A stretch of DNA of 64,000 nucleotides from Saposhnikovia divaricata (GCA_036435485.1 CM071598.1:180306148-180370147); one strand, 5' to 3'; counted from the first letter of the stretch, positions 1 through 12,504 are shown. Program-made: numbers and translations. The notes: generated from the sequence alone by a model not told the origin.

Positions 1-1281
1 GTGCCAGAGTACATCTAATAACAAGCCTAATTGTTTGTAATGCTATGCATTACCTACATGACCTCTTAACTGAGGGAACCTCTAGTTGTAGAGTTTCTAC
101 TTGTTGTAGTACTTGTAATAGGCATCAATTTCTACCTATGTAACTGTAATTAAAGTCAGAGAATAATGCTTGAAAGAAGTTCCAAGGATCATGCCTCAAG
201 CTTGAAGACCAAGACTGTTAAAATAAACACAGTTGGAATTTGGAGAATAAAGATTTGCCTAAGTACCAATTCGAGAAGTGTTTTGATCTATTCGAGAAGT
301 CTAGCATTCGACAAGTCAAGGATTCAATATCTACAAGGACACCGTTCGATATCTCTGGAAGTCAACTAGTCAAAGCCTCATTCGACAATTCAAAGATTCG
401 ACATGTCTAATACTCTATTCGAGAACTCAAGAAATCAACAAGTCAAAGCATCATTCGAGTTCTCTGAGAGTCAACAAGTCAAAGTTGTATTCGATATCTC
501 AAAGACTCAGAAAGCTATTCGATATCTCAGGGATTTGATAAGTTAAATGCTTTATTCGACAACTCAAGGATTCCTGAAGAAAAGAGCTATTCGAGAAGTG
601 TTTTGATATGTCAGCTTTGCAGTATTCGAGAACTCAGAGTTATCTATCAAGTCAATTCTAGTTCTCGAATCAATCACTAAGTTACTTCTCGAATACAATC
701 TTGGAGACAAAATACTGGAGAAATTGTACAAGTCAGAAACCTGCAACAAGCCAAAGCACTTTATGGACCACAAACTGTAAGGTACTTTGGAAAGCCTACA
801 AAGAAGCTTAGCGAGATGTACAAGAGACAAAGAGCTAAATAAGTGGATCTGAACAGAACTTCAAGAAGTCAAACCTGTAGTCGTTTGGATGCTTACTCAA
901 ATAGGATAGACATACTAGAAAGTAATTTATCCTGTAACCTTATTTGTAGTAAGTAGGTTGTATTTATGCTCTATAAGAATACAACCTCACTTCTTTAGTT
1001 AGAGAGAAGTTTTAGAGAGACACATTCAAGAACTTACATTTCTCTGAGAAAAACGAAGATGAGAATACTATCATTTGTATTCACAGGTTGCAGCAAATCT
1101 TTATTTAATAAAATATTAGATTAAAGTGATATCGTGTCTTGTGTTGTTCAATATTTACTCTTATATTTCTGCACACACATAACACATATCTGGCTATATA
1201 CACCAAACAGATTCAAGAACAAGAAAAGTTCAAGAATCCATTCACCCCCTCTATATTCTTTTGTGTGTTCAATACTTAACA
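1..1281 (+). repeat. Element A 5' LTR (first 16 bases missing)
   Basis: Matches 55244-56524 nearly base for base and ends in CTTAACA directly before the primer binding site. By eye about 13 substitutions fall in the first 280 aligned bases (roughly 4-5%), so the insertion is not recent. Positions 270-690 hold a dense cluster of TTCGA-centred words (TTCGAGAAGT, TTCGACAA, TTCGATATCTC, TTCGAGAACTC). A TATA-like box is at 971. The short ORFs at 166-369 and 564-830 recur in the other LTR and are not genes. Confidence 0.93.
971..978 (+). promoter_or_regulatory. TATA-like box of element A 5' LTR
   Basis: CTATAAGA sits in a GC-poor context about 310 bases before the LTR end, a typical place for the U3/R border of a Copia LTR. 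The same box is kept in the 3' LTR at 56213-56220. Transcription would begin about 30 bases downstream. Confidence 0.55.
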
Positions 1282-1283
1282 TG

Positions 1284-1295
1284 TGGTATCAGAGC
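1284..1295 (+). promoter_or_regulatory. Primer binding site of element A
   Basis: TGGTATCAGAGC, two bases after the LTR end, is the standard complement of the 3' end of plant initiator methionine tRNA, which primes minus-strand DNA synthesis in Copia elements. Confidence 0.93.
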
Positions 1296-1325
1296 AGGCT
1301 GTTTATTTAAAAACAGAAAAAGATC

Positions 1326-1574
1326 ATGAATACACCAAAGACTACAGGAACAGTGAAGGTCCCTAAGTTCGACAAAGAGAATTACAACGTCGGGAAGATT
1401 AAAATGATGTTGTTCATCAAAGTTGCTAACCCTCTGTATCCTGAGATACTCAAGAATGGTCCCTTTGTTCCACAACAGGAGATTTCTGAAAAGACTGTTG
1501 GAATTGTAACCACTCCAAGATCCTATGTGGCTAAAGAACCATCAAAATGGACAGAGACAGAAAAGGAGATGGTT
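1326..1574 (+). pseudogene. gag: Element A gag, N-terminal piece
   Basis: 83 codons from an ATG 30 bases after the PBS. The start (MNTPKTTGTVKVPKFD...) is the usual Copia gag opening, where a KFDKENY-like segment precedes the UBN2/capsid domain. The frame is cut by solo LTR A1 after the codons ATG GTT. The reading resumes in frame at 6117, after the duplicated target TGGTT. The downstream extension of this frame into A1 is not coding. Confidence 0.85.
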
Positions 1575-4500
1575 TGTAAGAACCCAAATTTTCGGTAGAA
1601 TTAAAACTTTTATTATTAAGAATAGGTATATACGTGAATAGTGTTGTCATACGTGAATAGTAATTTGGTGGATGAATAATAATTTTGAGGATTAGGAAAA
1701 GTTTTCATGTCACCTATGTACGAGACGTAGAATGGATATTCCGAAGTCGTACTAGTGACCCATGGAGTAAATAAGTGTATGTAAAGACGATCGGAATTCA
1801 GAGAATCCAAACTTTATTTTATTCCAATTTTGACAGAGGAGTCAGGGATACAATAATTGGATTATTAATTGAGGATATTGGATATGAGAAGTCCAAGGAG
1901 GGATATATATTATGAGAGGAAAATGGGATTGAGGATGAAACCCTAGAGGTGAGGAATAGAGAATACTTGAGAAAATCGGGAGGACGTTTCCAGAGATAAA
2001 GAGAGAATAAACAAGGAATGTTGGATTTAATATTGGATTATAGATTGAACACATGACAAGATTAAATACCATGCAAGATTATTAAGTGCACCAAATCAAT
2101 AGAAGTAGTGTGAAACCAAACAAGATGCAAGTGGATTAAGAATAGTACAAGGTGAGGTGTTCTTGTTAAAACCATGCAAATAAAACACCTAAACTCTCCC
2201 ATTACTTGACACTTGTGTGGAAGGAGAATATGAAGAGTAGCACAGCTGATATACATTACTTACAAGCCTAATAATTCATTTCTAACACCAAAAATATCAA
2301 CCAAGCAAGCCAAACACTTTTCTCTCTTTCCTTCCCCATTTTCCAGCAGATCAGATTTTTCAGAGCAGGGATCTTTCCGATTTTTTTTCACCCAGTTCTA
2401 CTCATTTAAAAATTATGAAAAAATTCACGAAGCTTCTGCACATCAAGATGAAGTTGTGGATTTAATTTCATAATTTTTGAAGATCGTTTGAGTGGTCAAA
2501 TAAATTCGAGAAAATCGCTCTGTTTTTCCCCTTGAAGAACCCACTTCGAATTTTTGAAGTTTTGAGATTTCAAAATCCAACTTCCAACCATCATTTGATC
2601 TTGAAACTTTTATGGTAAGTCCTATATTTCATATAAATGATCTCCTAAGAGTTTTAGCTTCAAACTCCTTTGTTTCCATTTTCAAATAAATCCTCAAAGT
2701 GGAGGGTGAATAGTAACCTTCATAAACTAATCTTGATTTCTTTGATTTCTTTGGTTGATTTAGCAAGCTTAAGACTACCCAAGGCTATTATAAGGTGTAC
2801 AGAGCTTTGTTAGTGTTGTGAGAGTATCAAGAAAGGTATAAACCTCAACTTTACCTTTTATATATATGAGTTTTGGTGAAGTTTTGATGCTAGTGTAAAG
2901 ATTAGTTCATGTTAAGAATTTATATGATTGTTTAGCTTTGTCTTGAGGTGTATATGTTGAGTGGTGGTCATTGGACCTTACCACTGCCCTTAGAGGCCTA
3001 GTATGAGTGTTGGTGTGTAATATTAGAGTTTGGGTTGCCTTGTATGGCTTGATTGAGGAGTTACAAAAATGGTAATGTTCGATTTAGAGCCGTTATAATG
3101 CCCAAATTTCTTGAACAATGTTGACAGTAGCTACCCGAGTCCTTAAACATGTTTAAATTGCAACCACTGACCATATTGGGTAGGTTTTGGATTCTAGTTT
3201 ATGTGGCCGCAAGAATCGTGTCAAAAGAGTTTACGGTTTGTGAGTAATGACCGTTTTAGTGAAAGCGATTCGAGAAACCATGTCGCAGAAATGTATCAAC
3301 TTTGAGGTTAAGTTTGAGACCCTTAAAAAATTGAATTAGAGTATGATATTTTGAGGATAAATACTAAGGTCAGTTAGAAAGGTTTGTACGAAGGTTTCGA
3401 GTTAAAAAGATTATTTTTCGATTTTATAAAAAGGGCGTAAGCCGAGATTGCGCAAGTGGAAAACCCCTTAGAAAGACCATAAGACTCACTGCATAGCCAC
3501 TGCCCTGTTTTGAAAATTCCGAAAAATGAGCCTTCTGACCAGAGCCAAGTTTTGAGTTAGTTACCTTCTAGACATTCCCTAGATCGTGTACGCGAAAACG
3601 GTGCGTCATTTGGGTTAACGGTTATCGAGTTATGAACATTTTAGTGAAAGAGGTGCAAATAGTAAAACCCGTAGTTGACTGAACTTCAAAAATACAATTC
3701 CCCTGCCTAGACCCGTAGATTTGAATCGAAACTTTTATGATAAATATTACAAATACCAAAGGTGATTTTAGAGGTGGTTTCGTATTTAAATACATTCCCG
3801 GTGATTTATTAAAAGTGTTGGAGTGCGAGTCACGGAATAGTGAATCTCAGGAAAGTCAACTCTAGAGGTGCTACTTGACCATCCGCTTTGGCTGAGTTAA
3901 AAGAGGAATTTCGAGTCGACTAAAACATGAAACTTGTTAAGAATTATCAAGGCAACATATTGGTGTAAAGAACGAGGTTAAAAATGGTTAAGTATAACAT
4001 GGACTTAGACGAGTCTAGAGGGACCCCTTAGTGCTTTGTTTTGATTGACTTAAGTGTCTAAGTGTTGGACTATTATTGGATTGTATAGGGGATTAATAGC
4101 ATGTTTTCTTGACTTTATTTAGATTGTCGGACCCCGCTACCAGCCGTTACTGCATCAGGAGTACCAGGCAAGTATACTAACTCTTACTCTATCATTCAGA
4201 GTAGAGATGTTTTGTGTTATAAAATGTTCGTAATGGTAGTTATATGTGAATTATTATATTGAGGAGATAAGGGAAGTATGGTTAGGAGTAACTTACGTTT
4301 CCCTTTAGATGATGTAACATGAGGAGTAAATAGTGAATACGAAGTAGTGAGGAGTTGGATTTTCTTCAAAAACCCGGACAAAGATTTTAAAGAATTTCGC
4401 AATAATGAACCTAAAGGAAACATCACCAATAATCTAGCGTTTATTAATCAAGTAGATACTTGGGTAGCATTTACTGATTAAATGAACCTTATTCGTCTAA

Positions 4501-4634
4501 TTAGATTTATTTAATTAGAAGAATATTATTTTCAAAAAAATGTTTTCTTAAAACAACTTTGTCCGGAGAAATATCAATGTTGATTTACAAATTATTCTAT
4601 CGAGGTGATTACTTTTAGAGATGTTTTCTTCTTG

Positions 4635-4636
<2 letters not shown>

Positions 4637-4695
<59 letters not shown>
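4637..4695. repeat. (AT)n microsatellite in A1
   Basis: About 29 uninterrupted AT units. Absent from the matching part of B1, so it expanded after the two copies separated. Confidence 0.95.
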
Positions 4696-4698
<3 letters not shown>

Positions 4699-5131
4699 TT
4701 TGAGCTGTTACTTGAATAATATTATTATGCTAGATGTTCTATTTTAGTTCATGAGATGGTCCGTATTGTGGGACATTTATCGAGTTACTTCATTCGTACT
4801 CGAAGAGGAGATAATAAAGGCGTATTAATAATATCTTCATACTATATATTTACTGTTATTTAAGGGTGGAGTTATGTATATATTTATATATACTGACATG
4901 GGTCCTTCATTCTGGATTCATAGTCAGAACAATCTTTCATAAATATTTTCCTCCACTCATTCGGAAGGAGAACCAAATTATTGGAGGTGTATATCGTTCA
5001 TTGTTTCTGAACGATATTGGAGTATTAATTCGTTTCAAAATAAATAAAGGTGCACGTGTTATTTCACCGTGACGCCTAAGCTATTTGTTGTTAAAGGTGA
5101 TCGAAGATTCCGACACCTAATATCCTGGACT

Positions 5132-5236
5132 GAAAGTGCGTAAGAGACCGGGACAGGGCCGGCTCAGCACATAAATCGATGAAAGTGCGTACGAGACCGG
5201 GACAGGGCCGGCTCGGCACATAAATTGATGAAAGTG
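5132..5236. repeat. 49-bp tandem duplication in A1
   Basis: Two 49-bp units (5132-5180 and 5181-5229), each starting GAAAGTGCGTA and holding GGGACAGGGCCGGCTC, differ at only a few positions; a partial third unit (GAAAGTG) follows. They are much more GC-rich than the surrounding LTR. Confidence 0.9.
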
Positions 5237-6116
5237 ACCGGAGTAACGCACCGGCCCAACTAAGGGTGAGGGTCCGAGTCTGTCGACTCATCCTTATGAG
5301 GAATATTATTGGATGGTTCGAGACGTCGACTGTCCTTTCTATCGATAGAAAAATTGAGATGTGACAATGGATTGATCATCCATTACTTGATGCAGCGTTC
5401 GAGGAAAAGTCCAATCATTGATTCTCTAGCTATTAACCGATGCCTTTGTGGTTCGGATTAACTAGGGTATCGATCTGAGAAATTATTATATTATATTATT
5501 ATATTGAGGAGTTTGAGCAATTATCATGTTACCGTTGAGTAATATGGAGAAGTTATTGAGATGTATTTATTCCATCATTTGGGTATTAAAATTTCGAGAT
5601 AAATCTCTTTTCAAAATAAATATATATCCGTATGAGGGGAAAAGTTCTTGTAGAGCGGTTTAGTAATATTTTGTGTGAATTGTTGGGAATAGGGGATAGT
5701 TATAACCTTGCTGGGCATTCTTTGGCTCATTCTTGTTATTTTATATATTGTTAAGCAGCGGCATCCAGGGCTAACTCAAGTATGGCCAATCGAGGCAAGG
5801 GGAAAGCGACGAACTACTGATTCAGCGCGGTGGCCTTGTAGTATCTAAGTAAGGTGGAAGCTGAAGAGTAGTGGTTTAGTATTTTGTTATCTAGTATTTT
5901 GGAATTGTAATAACATTCAGAAATTCTAGTAGATGAACTCGTGTTGTATTAACCTTTGATTTATGGAATGCTTGTTCTAAGACTATAACCCGTGGAGTAA
6001 TTGTGGAGTCTATTAAGAATATTGTTGTAGATTATATTATGAGCAGGTGATTGTATATTCCGCAAGAGGTGTGACAACCTAGATTCCGGTAGGGAATTTG
6101 GGGGTGTTACATGGTT

Positions 6117-6718
6117 GCTCTTGACAGTCATCTCATGTTATTAATCATAGATTCTATGGAACTGTCAATGTTTGCTAACATAGCCTCGTGCAAAATAGAA
6201 AAGGAGACGTGGGATCATATTGAGGTGTTATGTGAAGGAACAGAGAGCGTTAGAGAAAACAAGAAACAGATACTGGTCACACAATATGAAGCTTTCATGG
6301 CTCAGACCAAGGAAAGCATTACTGACATGTTTGAAAGGTTTCATAAGATGGTGACTGAGCTACAGATGAATGGGAAGGTTTACAGCACCAAGGAGTTGAA
6401 CATGAAGTTTCTATTATCTTCACCAAAGCATCTAGAGCAAAGGGTCATTTCTCTAAGAGAAAGAGATTTGAACAAAGTCACATATGATATGCTCTATGGG
6501 GTTTAAAGACTCATGAGCTTGAGTTGCTTCAGAAGAGGGCTATCCAAGCCAACCAAGGTAGAATCATATACACATCATGTGCCTTGACTGTCAGCAAATC
6601 TGTTCAATACCTCGAAGCATCTACAAGTCAGCTGAGGATAGAGGAGATAGTAGATGATGAAGAAAATGAAGGTGAAGTAACTGAATCTGTTGAGGAGAAG
6701 GAAGAAGAAGAGATCTAT
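6117..6718 (+). pseudogene. gag: Element A gag, middle piece (UBN2 capsid domain)
   Basis: Continues the frame left at 1574. It encodes the gag-polypeptide (UBN2-type) capsid domain: an ETWDHIEVLCEGT segment, a QYEAFMAQTKESITDMFERF stretch and the PKHLEQR motif are typical. A one-base deletion near 6500 turns the frame (a stop appears at 6504); the KTHELELLQKRA segment then reads in another frame. An acidic Glu-rich tail follows. The piece is cut after GAG ATC TAT by solo LTR A2 and resumes in frame at 8676. Confidence 0.85.
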
Positions 6719-8670
6719 TGTAACATCCCGTATTTTTTAGGAATTTATTCGATTAGTAATAATAATAATATTAATGAGTTATTAATATTATTTATGAGTA
6801 AGTATATATTTCTTTTATAATTAGAATATTGTTTTAGGATTAATAGTTAAAAAGAAAGGAAGTGAGGGTTTAAAAAAAAGCGTTAAAGAAAAAATAGAGG
6901 GTTTGAGACTTACGTTAATTTTGGGTCAGAAGGAAGAAGGAAAAAAGAGAGAAGAAGAAAGAGAAGAAAGAGAAGAGGAGATTACTAACGTAAATACTAT
7001 GGTTCTTCGGATTAAGGTAAAAGATTAGAGACTCTTCGATTTATATATACATGTATAAGAGATTGAGTTTTATAATATCCATGACTTTGTTATACAAATT
7101 AGGGTTCTTGGATTGGCTTGGAAGGGCTGAATTTGTTGAGAATTAGTGATAATCATTAAGGTCTAAGGTACGGGTAATCTTGTCTCTCTTTGTATGTCTT
7201 GTTATACCAATTTTGTACATCTGATTTCTTGTTAAATTCGTGCAAAATTCATTGTTCATCGAATTGTGTTGATTCTTGATCTTCTGGAAAGATAATTGAA
7301 TTATCTACAACTTTCATTCTTTGTGTTTTGTGAAATTCTTCTTGCATGTTGGTCAAAATCTGCCGTTTGTATAATCTGGTGCATTAATTTCTGTTGGCAT
7401 ATCATAACTTAGGAAATTCGTAGTAAATTGAGTTTTTATCCGATTATTATGAGCAATACCATTCTACAAAGCTCGTTTCAACCTCTGTGTTTTGTATTCG
7501 TATCCCGCTAACGAATTATGTGATTTCAATGTCTTAAATATCGAATTACTGTGATCAGTGCCTGATTCTGTTATTGCAGTCCGCATTTTCATTGTTTCTG
7601 AATTCGTTACTTCTCCGTTTTTAATGAGCCTTACCATTCTGGAAAGGTCTCAGAATCCTCTACGACTTTCGTGTTTTATATTTTTTCGTTTGAGCTCATA
7701 TTAGTGGAGTAAATATTTGATTTTATGGGTTGATCTATCCTACAAAGTATTTGTGTAATATATAATATTTGATCTTTGAGTTTATTATCGAGTAAGTGAT
7801 ATGTGAGATATTTGTGAAGTTTGAGTAATGTGTTTTCGGTTATATTTTGATATACAAATGATGTGGGAGATGTTAGATATTTGGGTAGCATTGTGCTTAT
7901 TGCCGTGCAAGCCCCTGTAAGAATTTGGGTAGCGTTAAGCAAGCCCCTGTAAGAATTTTGGTAGCATTAAGCAAGCCCCTGTAAGATTTTGGGTAGCATT
8001 TGCTTTGTGCTTTGCAAGCCCATGTGAGATCGTCTCCCATGTTATAAGTAAGTTACTTTGAATATTATTTGTAATTGTAAGAGTATGTGTTTCATTATAT
8101 TTTATTAATTAAATTTTTGATTTAATAGCTGTGATTATTATGTGTAAATTGTACACATATTTGTAAGAGTAAGATTATGTTTTAATTTGAAATCATTTAT
8201 ATTTTTAAAAATTATGAGTTGAGTGTCCTTTTTCTAATTGTCTCATTCTATTTGTACTTGTTCTTAATTAAGATATTCGATTTTGATTCGTCATTTCATC
8301 ATCTTAGTCTTTGTGCAGCTTTGCATTGTTCTTTATTTGGATATTCAATTTTGTTCGTAAACTCATTTTCTGTAACTTTGTTCAGTTATATTGTCTTCGT
8401 ATGTAGTTTTCATCCAGCTTTTATTCATTATTTTGATATCTGTATATGAGCCTTTCGCTCACTGCCGGTCCTTTGTTTCTCTTATTTGTCCCGGCAGGTG
8501 ATCTTATTTAGGTGAGCTACTTATTGGGAAGAGTGCGAGTTCTAATATTTGGAGAATCTAGCTGTACTTTTAATTTATGAATTGTAAGATTTTGGGTTTT
8601 GAGAAGTTGTATCGTTTCATTCGATTTTTAGTGGATTTTATAATTAAGCGTATTTGTTAGGGATGTTAAA
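6719..8670 (+). mobile_element. Solo LTR A2, Gypsy-like, 2.0 kb
   Basis: Starts TGTAACATCCC and ends GGGATGTTAAA, imperfect inverted ends with one changed base near the right end. Flanked by the 5-bp duplication TCTAT (6714-6718 and 8671-8675) and contains no coding sequence, so it is a solo LTR. It holds a four-fold repeat at 7881-8030 and a CTGCCGG...CCCGGCAG inverted pair near 8462-8498, the sort of GC-rich hairpin common near the R region of chromovirus LTRs. Unlike A1/B1 in sequence. Confidence 0.85.
7881..8030. repeat. Short tandem repeat in A2
   Basis: Four diverged units of roughly 32-50 bp, each with a TTGGTAGC-like or GGGTAGC start and a GCAAGCCCCTGTAAGA end (the last reads CATGTGAGA). 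Probably replication slippage inside the LTR. Confidence 0.85.
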
Positions 8671-8675
8671 TCTAT

Positions 8676-10312
8676 CCTCTTGAAGAGCTAGATGGCATGG
8701 AAAACACTTCAAATGCTTTCATGGCCAGAAAATTTCCAAACATCAGATTCAAGAGAAACCAACCCTTCAAACCTAGACCCCAAAACCATTCATTCAACAA
8801 GAGCAAGACACCTGTGAAAGCAAACAAGAATAAATTCAAAACCAGCCATATGGATAGGTCATCTGTAAGGTGTTATATATGCAATGACCTAGGGCATTTT
8901 TCCAGTGAATGCAAGAAGCCTAAAAAGAAGGATAAGAAGTTTCTAGAGCTTGAAGCTAAGTATGAGGCCCTTCTGAAGAAGCAAACACAAGGCAAGGCCT
9001 GCATAGCTGAAGGGAAGTGTTGGGATGACTCTGATAGTGATGGAGAAGAGCAAGAATTTTGCAACTATGCCTTGATAGCTGATTCCAAGGATGAACAATC
9101 TCCATCTGACTCTCAGGTACCATCTCTCACTACCATAGATATGTCTATTTCTGAATATAAATGTATGGTTGAACAACTGTCTATTGAAATGTTTAATATT
9201 CATACTAGTATGACTGCTGCTAATGAAGAGATTGCTAAACTGTCTACTAGAAATGAACTGTTAAACAAGAAAAATGAGGAACTTGAGCTAACTGCTATGC
9301 AAGTAGATAACCTTAAGAAAGAAGTTGAATATCTGCAGAATAAGGTTCTTTGTGCTAGTCAGGTTGAGAAGGCTCTTAGGGATGATCTAGCTGAAAATGA
9401 ATTCAAACTGAAAACTTTTAAGAACTCCTCTAGTCTATGGCAGTCCTACCATGAAACAAATCAAGCTAAACCCAAGGCTGCCATTGGACTTGACTATGAC
9501 ACTCTTAAACAGTGGAAAGGCTATGCTATCATTGAAGATGACATAGTTGTTCAGGAGGAAGTGCCTCACATTTTGAAAAAGACTGAGTCTCCAATTTTTA
9601 AAGAACCAACATTTGAAGTTGATGAGGATGCCTTACTCATTAATCAAATGTTGAATGATGAGGATGAGGCACAATCTAGTGAACAACCAGCATCCTCCAA
9701 GAGTGAGAGTGTCAAGGCAAAAGCCAAGAAGCCAGTAGGAGGTAGACCTGAGAAGTTTGTGAAGTTTGTTTCAGCTGGGAAAAATGAATCTGAGAAGAAA
9801 GTGGATAATAAGAAACATAACAGGAATGGCAAGCTAGGTATAAACAAGGATAATAATTATGCGTATGTGCCTAATGCCCCTAGGAAAACTTGTCAAAACT
9901 GTTTTAGTACTAATCACTTAACACATGCATGCAAGAAACCAACTGGTAGTGTAGCTAAACCATTCTATGATTGCTCTGTGCCTTTAAGACATAGAGATTC
10001 ACCTTTTTGTGATAAACTTGACTGTATGCCAGCAATATGAATGTTATGACTAGCTGTTTTAATTTGAGAAGACAATTCATGAATGGTTGCATCAGTCACA
10101 ACATTCACACATACTACACAAGGCCAGAGTCTTCAAGTCCTCCTAGAGCTAGGAAGGTTCCTCTGTCACCTAAGTCTGAGAACTCAGTTGCTAAGACTTC
10201 TAACAGTGACAAGAAGACTAGTCCTAAGAAAACTAATAAGCATGCTGTTTTTGATAAATCTGTTTCTAAGCCAAGTGGACCCAAACTTGTTTGGGTACCA
10301 AAGGAGAAGTAA
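8676..10312 (+). pseudogene. gag: Element A gag, C-terminal piece with zinc knuckles
   Basis: Resumes the gag frame after A2 (PLEELDGMENTS...). It has a basic RNA-binding stretch, a first CCHC knuckle (CYICNDLGHFSSEC, near 8871-8912), an acidic linker, a long heptad-like region near 9150-9400 (probable coiled coil), and a second knuckle-like CQNCFSTNHLTHAC near 9892-9933. A frameshift at about 10037 moves the frame; the tail ends at a stop at 10310 in a Lys/Ser-rich segment ending LVWVPKEK. Long gag with coiled coil and more than one knuckle is usual for Sireviruses. Confidence 0.85.
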
Positions 10313-10707
10313 TATCTTTGTGTTTGCAAGGCAAAGAACAAGAAAAGAAAGTCATGTGGATTTTGGACAGTGGATGCTCAAACCATATGACTGGTGATAT
10401 GGCCCTGCTATCACATTATGAGGAGAAGGCTGGCCCAATGGTTGCCTTCGGAGATGACAGCATGGGTAACACATTGGGATATGGCAAGTTGAAAGTTGGA
10501 AATGTCATCATTGAAGATGTAGCATTAGTCAAGGGACTCAAGCATAATCTGCTAAGTGTTGGTCAGTTTACTGATAGAGGATTCAAGGTAAATTTTGACA
10601 AAGATGAATGTTTGATCACCCACAAGAAGACTGGTTACTTTGCTCTATCTGGAGTAAGGAAAGGAAGCTTGTTTGTAGCCAATATGGATTCTGCAAGCAA
10701 GGATTAA
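10291..10707 (+). pseudogene. pol: Element A protease region of pol
   Basis: Retropepsin-like aspartic protease with the active-site motif WILDSGCSNHMTG (near 10358-10396), a form typical of Copia proteases, followed by the GNVIIEDVALVKGLKHNLLS flap-side segment found before integrase. It overlaps the end of gag in another frame, so a frameshift or splice would have been needed to join them, or a mutation split them. The frame stops at an in-frame TAA (10705) and continues directly in the same frame. Confidence 0.9.
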
Positions 10708-11073
10708 GTTTGTTGCTTATACTCAAAAGCATCAAATGAAGATTGTTGGATGTGGCACAAGAAGTTATCACACTTGAACTTCAAGGCCATTAATTCTCTG
10801 GTCAAAAGAGAGTTAGTAAGAGGCATGCCCACACTAGAGTTCTATCAAGAAGGAGTGTGTGAGGCTTGTCAAAAAGGAAAGATGAAAAGGTTAAGCCACA
10901 AGTCAAAGACAGTGACATCAATAACCAAGCCCCTGCAACTAATTCACATGGACTTGTTTGGGTCTGTCAATATTATGTCACTCTCAAGAAAGAAGTATGC
11001 CCTGGTGATGGTTGATGACTACACAAGGTATACATGGGTGGAATTTCTAGCATCAAAGGATGAGGCTCCATAA
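10708..11073 (+). pseudogene. pol: Element A GAG-pre-integrase and integrase N-terminus
   Basis: Same frame as the protease after the stop. It has the zinc-binding HHCC domain (WHKKLSHLNF ... CEACQKGK) and the first catalytic Asp in HMDLFGSVN. A second in-frame TAA lies at 11071 after DEAP. Apart from the stops the protein reads normally, so the breaks are point mutations. Confidence 0.9.
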
Positions 11074-12504
11074 GTGATCATTGAGCACATAAAGAAAGTT
11101 GATAAGGAAGCAAAGGCCAACAATGCAAGTGTGATTGCAATGAGAAGTGATAATGGAACAGAGTTCAGAAATGCCTTACTTGAAGCATTTTGCAAAGAGA
11201 ATGGAATTTCACAAAAATTTTCAGCTCCAAGGACTGCACAACAAAATGGAGTAGTTGAGAGAAAGAATAGAACTCTAATTGAGGCTGCTAGAACAATGTT
11301 GCTTGATGCAAAGATGCCTACATGTTTTTGGGCTAAGGTTGTGAGTACTGCATGCCATATCCAGAACAGAACTCTCATCAACAAAAGCACTAGAAAGACA
11401 CCTTACAATTTGATGACTGGAAAGAAGCCTACTCTAAAGTATATTCATACTTTTGGAAGCAAATGCTTTGTGTTAAAGGATAATTCAGAATATGTTGGAA
11501 AGTTTGATGCAAAGGCATTTGAAGGAATTTTTCTTGGCTATTCTATGGAGAGAATTGCATACAAAGTTTATGTCATCAATCAAAAGAAAGTTATAGAAAG
11601 CACAGATGTGACATTTGATGACAATAAACTACCTGGATTAGAAGAATCCAATGATGAAGATAGAGATCCATTAAAGTTTGAAAATCTAGATGATTCTGAT
11701 GAAGAGATTGGAACTGAAGTTGAGACTACAATTCAGCAAACTCCAGTGAATGATGAAGCAAGAGAAGAATTTGTGCCAATCAACAGTGAAGAGACTAGCA
11801 TCCAAGACACACATGTGAATAGTGGCAACTTTACAAGGGGTGGAAATGAAAATGATCATGACTTGGATGATGAAGCAACATCAAGGTTGAGAAATCAAAC
11901 TGAGCATTCAAGGAAATTGGATAGATCACACACTGCAGAGCAAATTATTGGAGATCCAAATGCAGGAGTGAGAACTAGGAGAGCAACTCAAAATGAGTGT
12001 CTCTATGGTTGCTTTCTATCTCAGATTGAGCCTAAGAAACTTTATGATGCACTGTTGGATCCAGATTGGATTATTTCTATGCAAGAGGAGCTGAATGAAT
12101 TTGAAAGAAACAAAGTATGGGAACTTATCCCTGCACCAAAGAACAGAACCATTGTAGGAACAAAATGGGTTCTGAAGAATAAGATGGATGAAGATGGTGT
12201 AATAGTAAGAAACAAAGCAAGGTTGGTTGCAAAAGGATACTCTCAACAGGAAGGCACTGACTATGATGAGACATTTTCCCCTGTTGCTAGATTGGTAGCC
12301 ATCAGAATCTTCTTGGCATTTGCTACTCATTCAAACTTTAAAGTTTATCAAATGGATGTCAAGAGTGCATTTCTGAATGGGGAGTTGGAAGAAGAAGTTT
12401 ATGTGCAACAACCACCTGGCTTTGAGGATCCACATTTCCCAGAATTTGTCTACAGATTGCTTAAGGCATTGTATAGACTTAAGCAGGCTCCAAGGGCATG
12501 CTAA
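11074..12504 (+). pseudogene. pol: Element A integrase core and reverse transcriptase N-half
   Basis: Contains the rest of the DDE integrase (MRSDNGTEF with the second Asp; QQNGVVERKNRT with the Glu), the Copia GKKP and FGSKCFV segments, a variable acidic linker, then the RT domain from about 12040 (NKVWELIPAPKNRTIVGTKW, ARLVAKGYSQQEG, YQMDVKSAFLNGELEEEVYV). The frame ends at TAA 12502 where related elements have Trp in the PRAWYDTL motif, a simple nonsense change. Confidence 0.92.

Larger units (their letters stand above)
1575..6111 (+). mobile_element. Solo LTR A1, Gypsy-like, 4.5 kb
   Basis: Begins TGTAAGAACCC and ends GGGTGTTACA, flanked by the 5-bp duplication TGGTT (1570-1574 and 6112-6116). 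It has no gag or pol, and its size matches B1 minus its CACTA insert (4.56 kb), so it is best read as a solo LTR left by recombination between the two LTRs of a Gypsy element. Homology to B1 is clear at the ends and in segments such as 2590-2720 versus 20720-20840. The + orientation is inferred from the GGGTGTTACA end, shared with the sense 3' end of element C. Very long LTRs fit Tekay or Tat/Ogre groups; lineage not settled. Confidence 0.85.

Noticed and set aside
166..830. Paired ORFs at 166-369/564-830 and 55409-55612/55807-56073
   Set aside because: Copies in the two LTRs of element A, made of repeated TTCGA words; no protein character.
6524..6820. Extension of the gag ORF past 6718
   Set aside because: The last 34 codons are LTR A2 sequence; the true gag continues at 8676.
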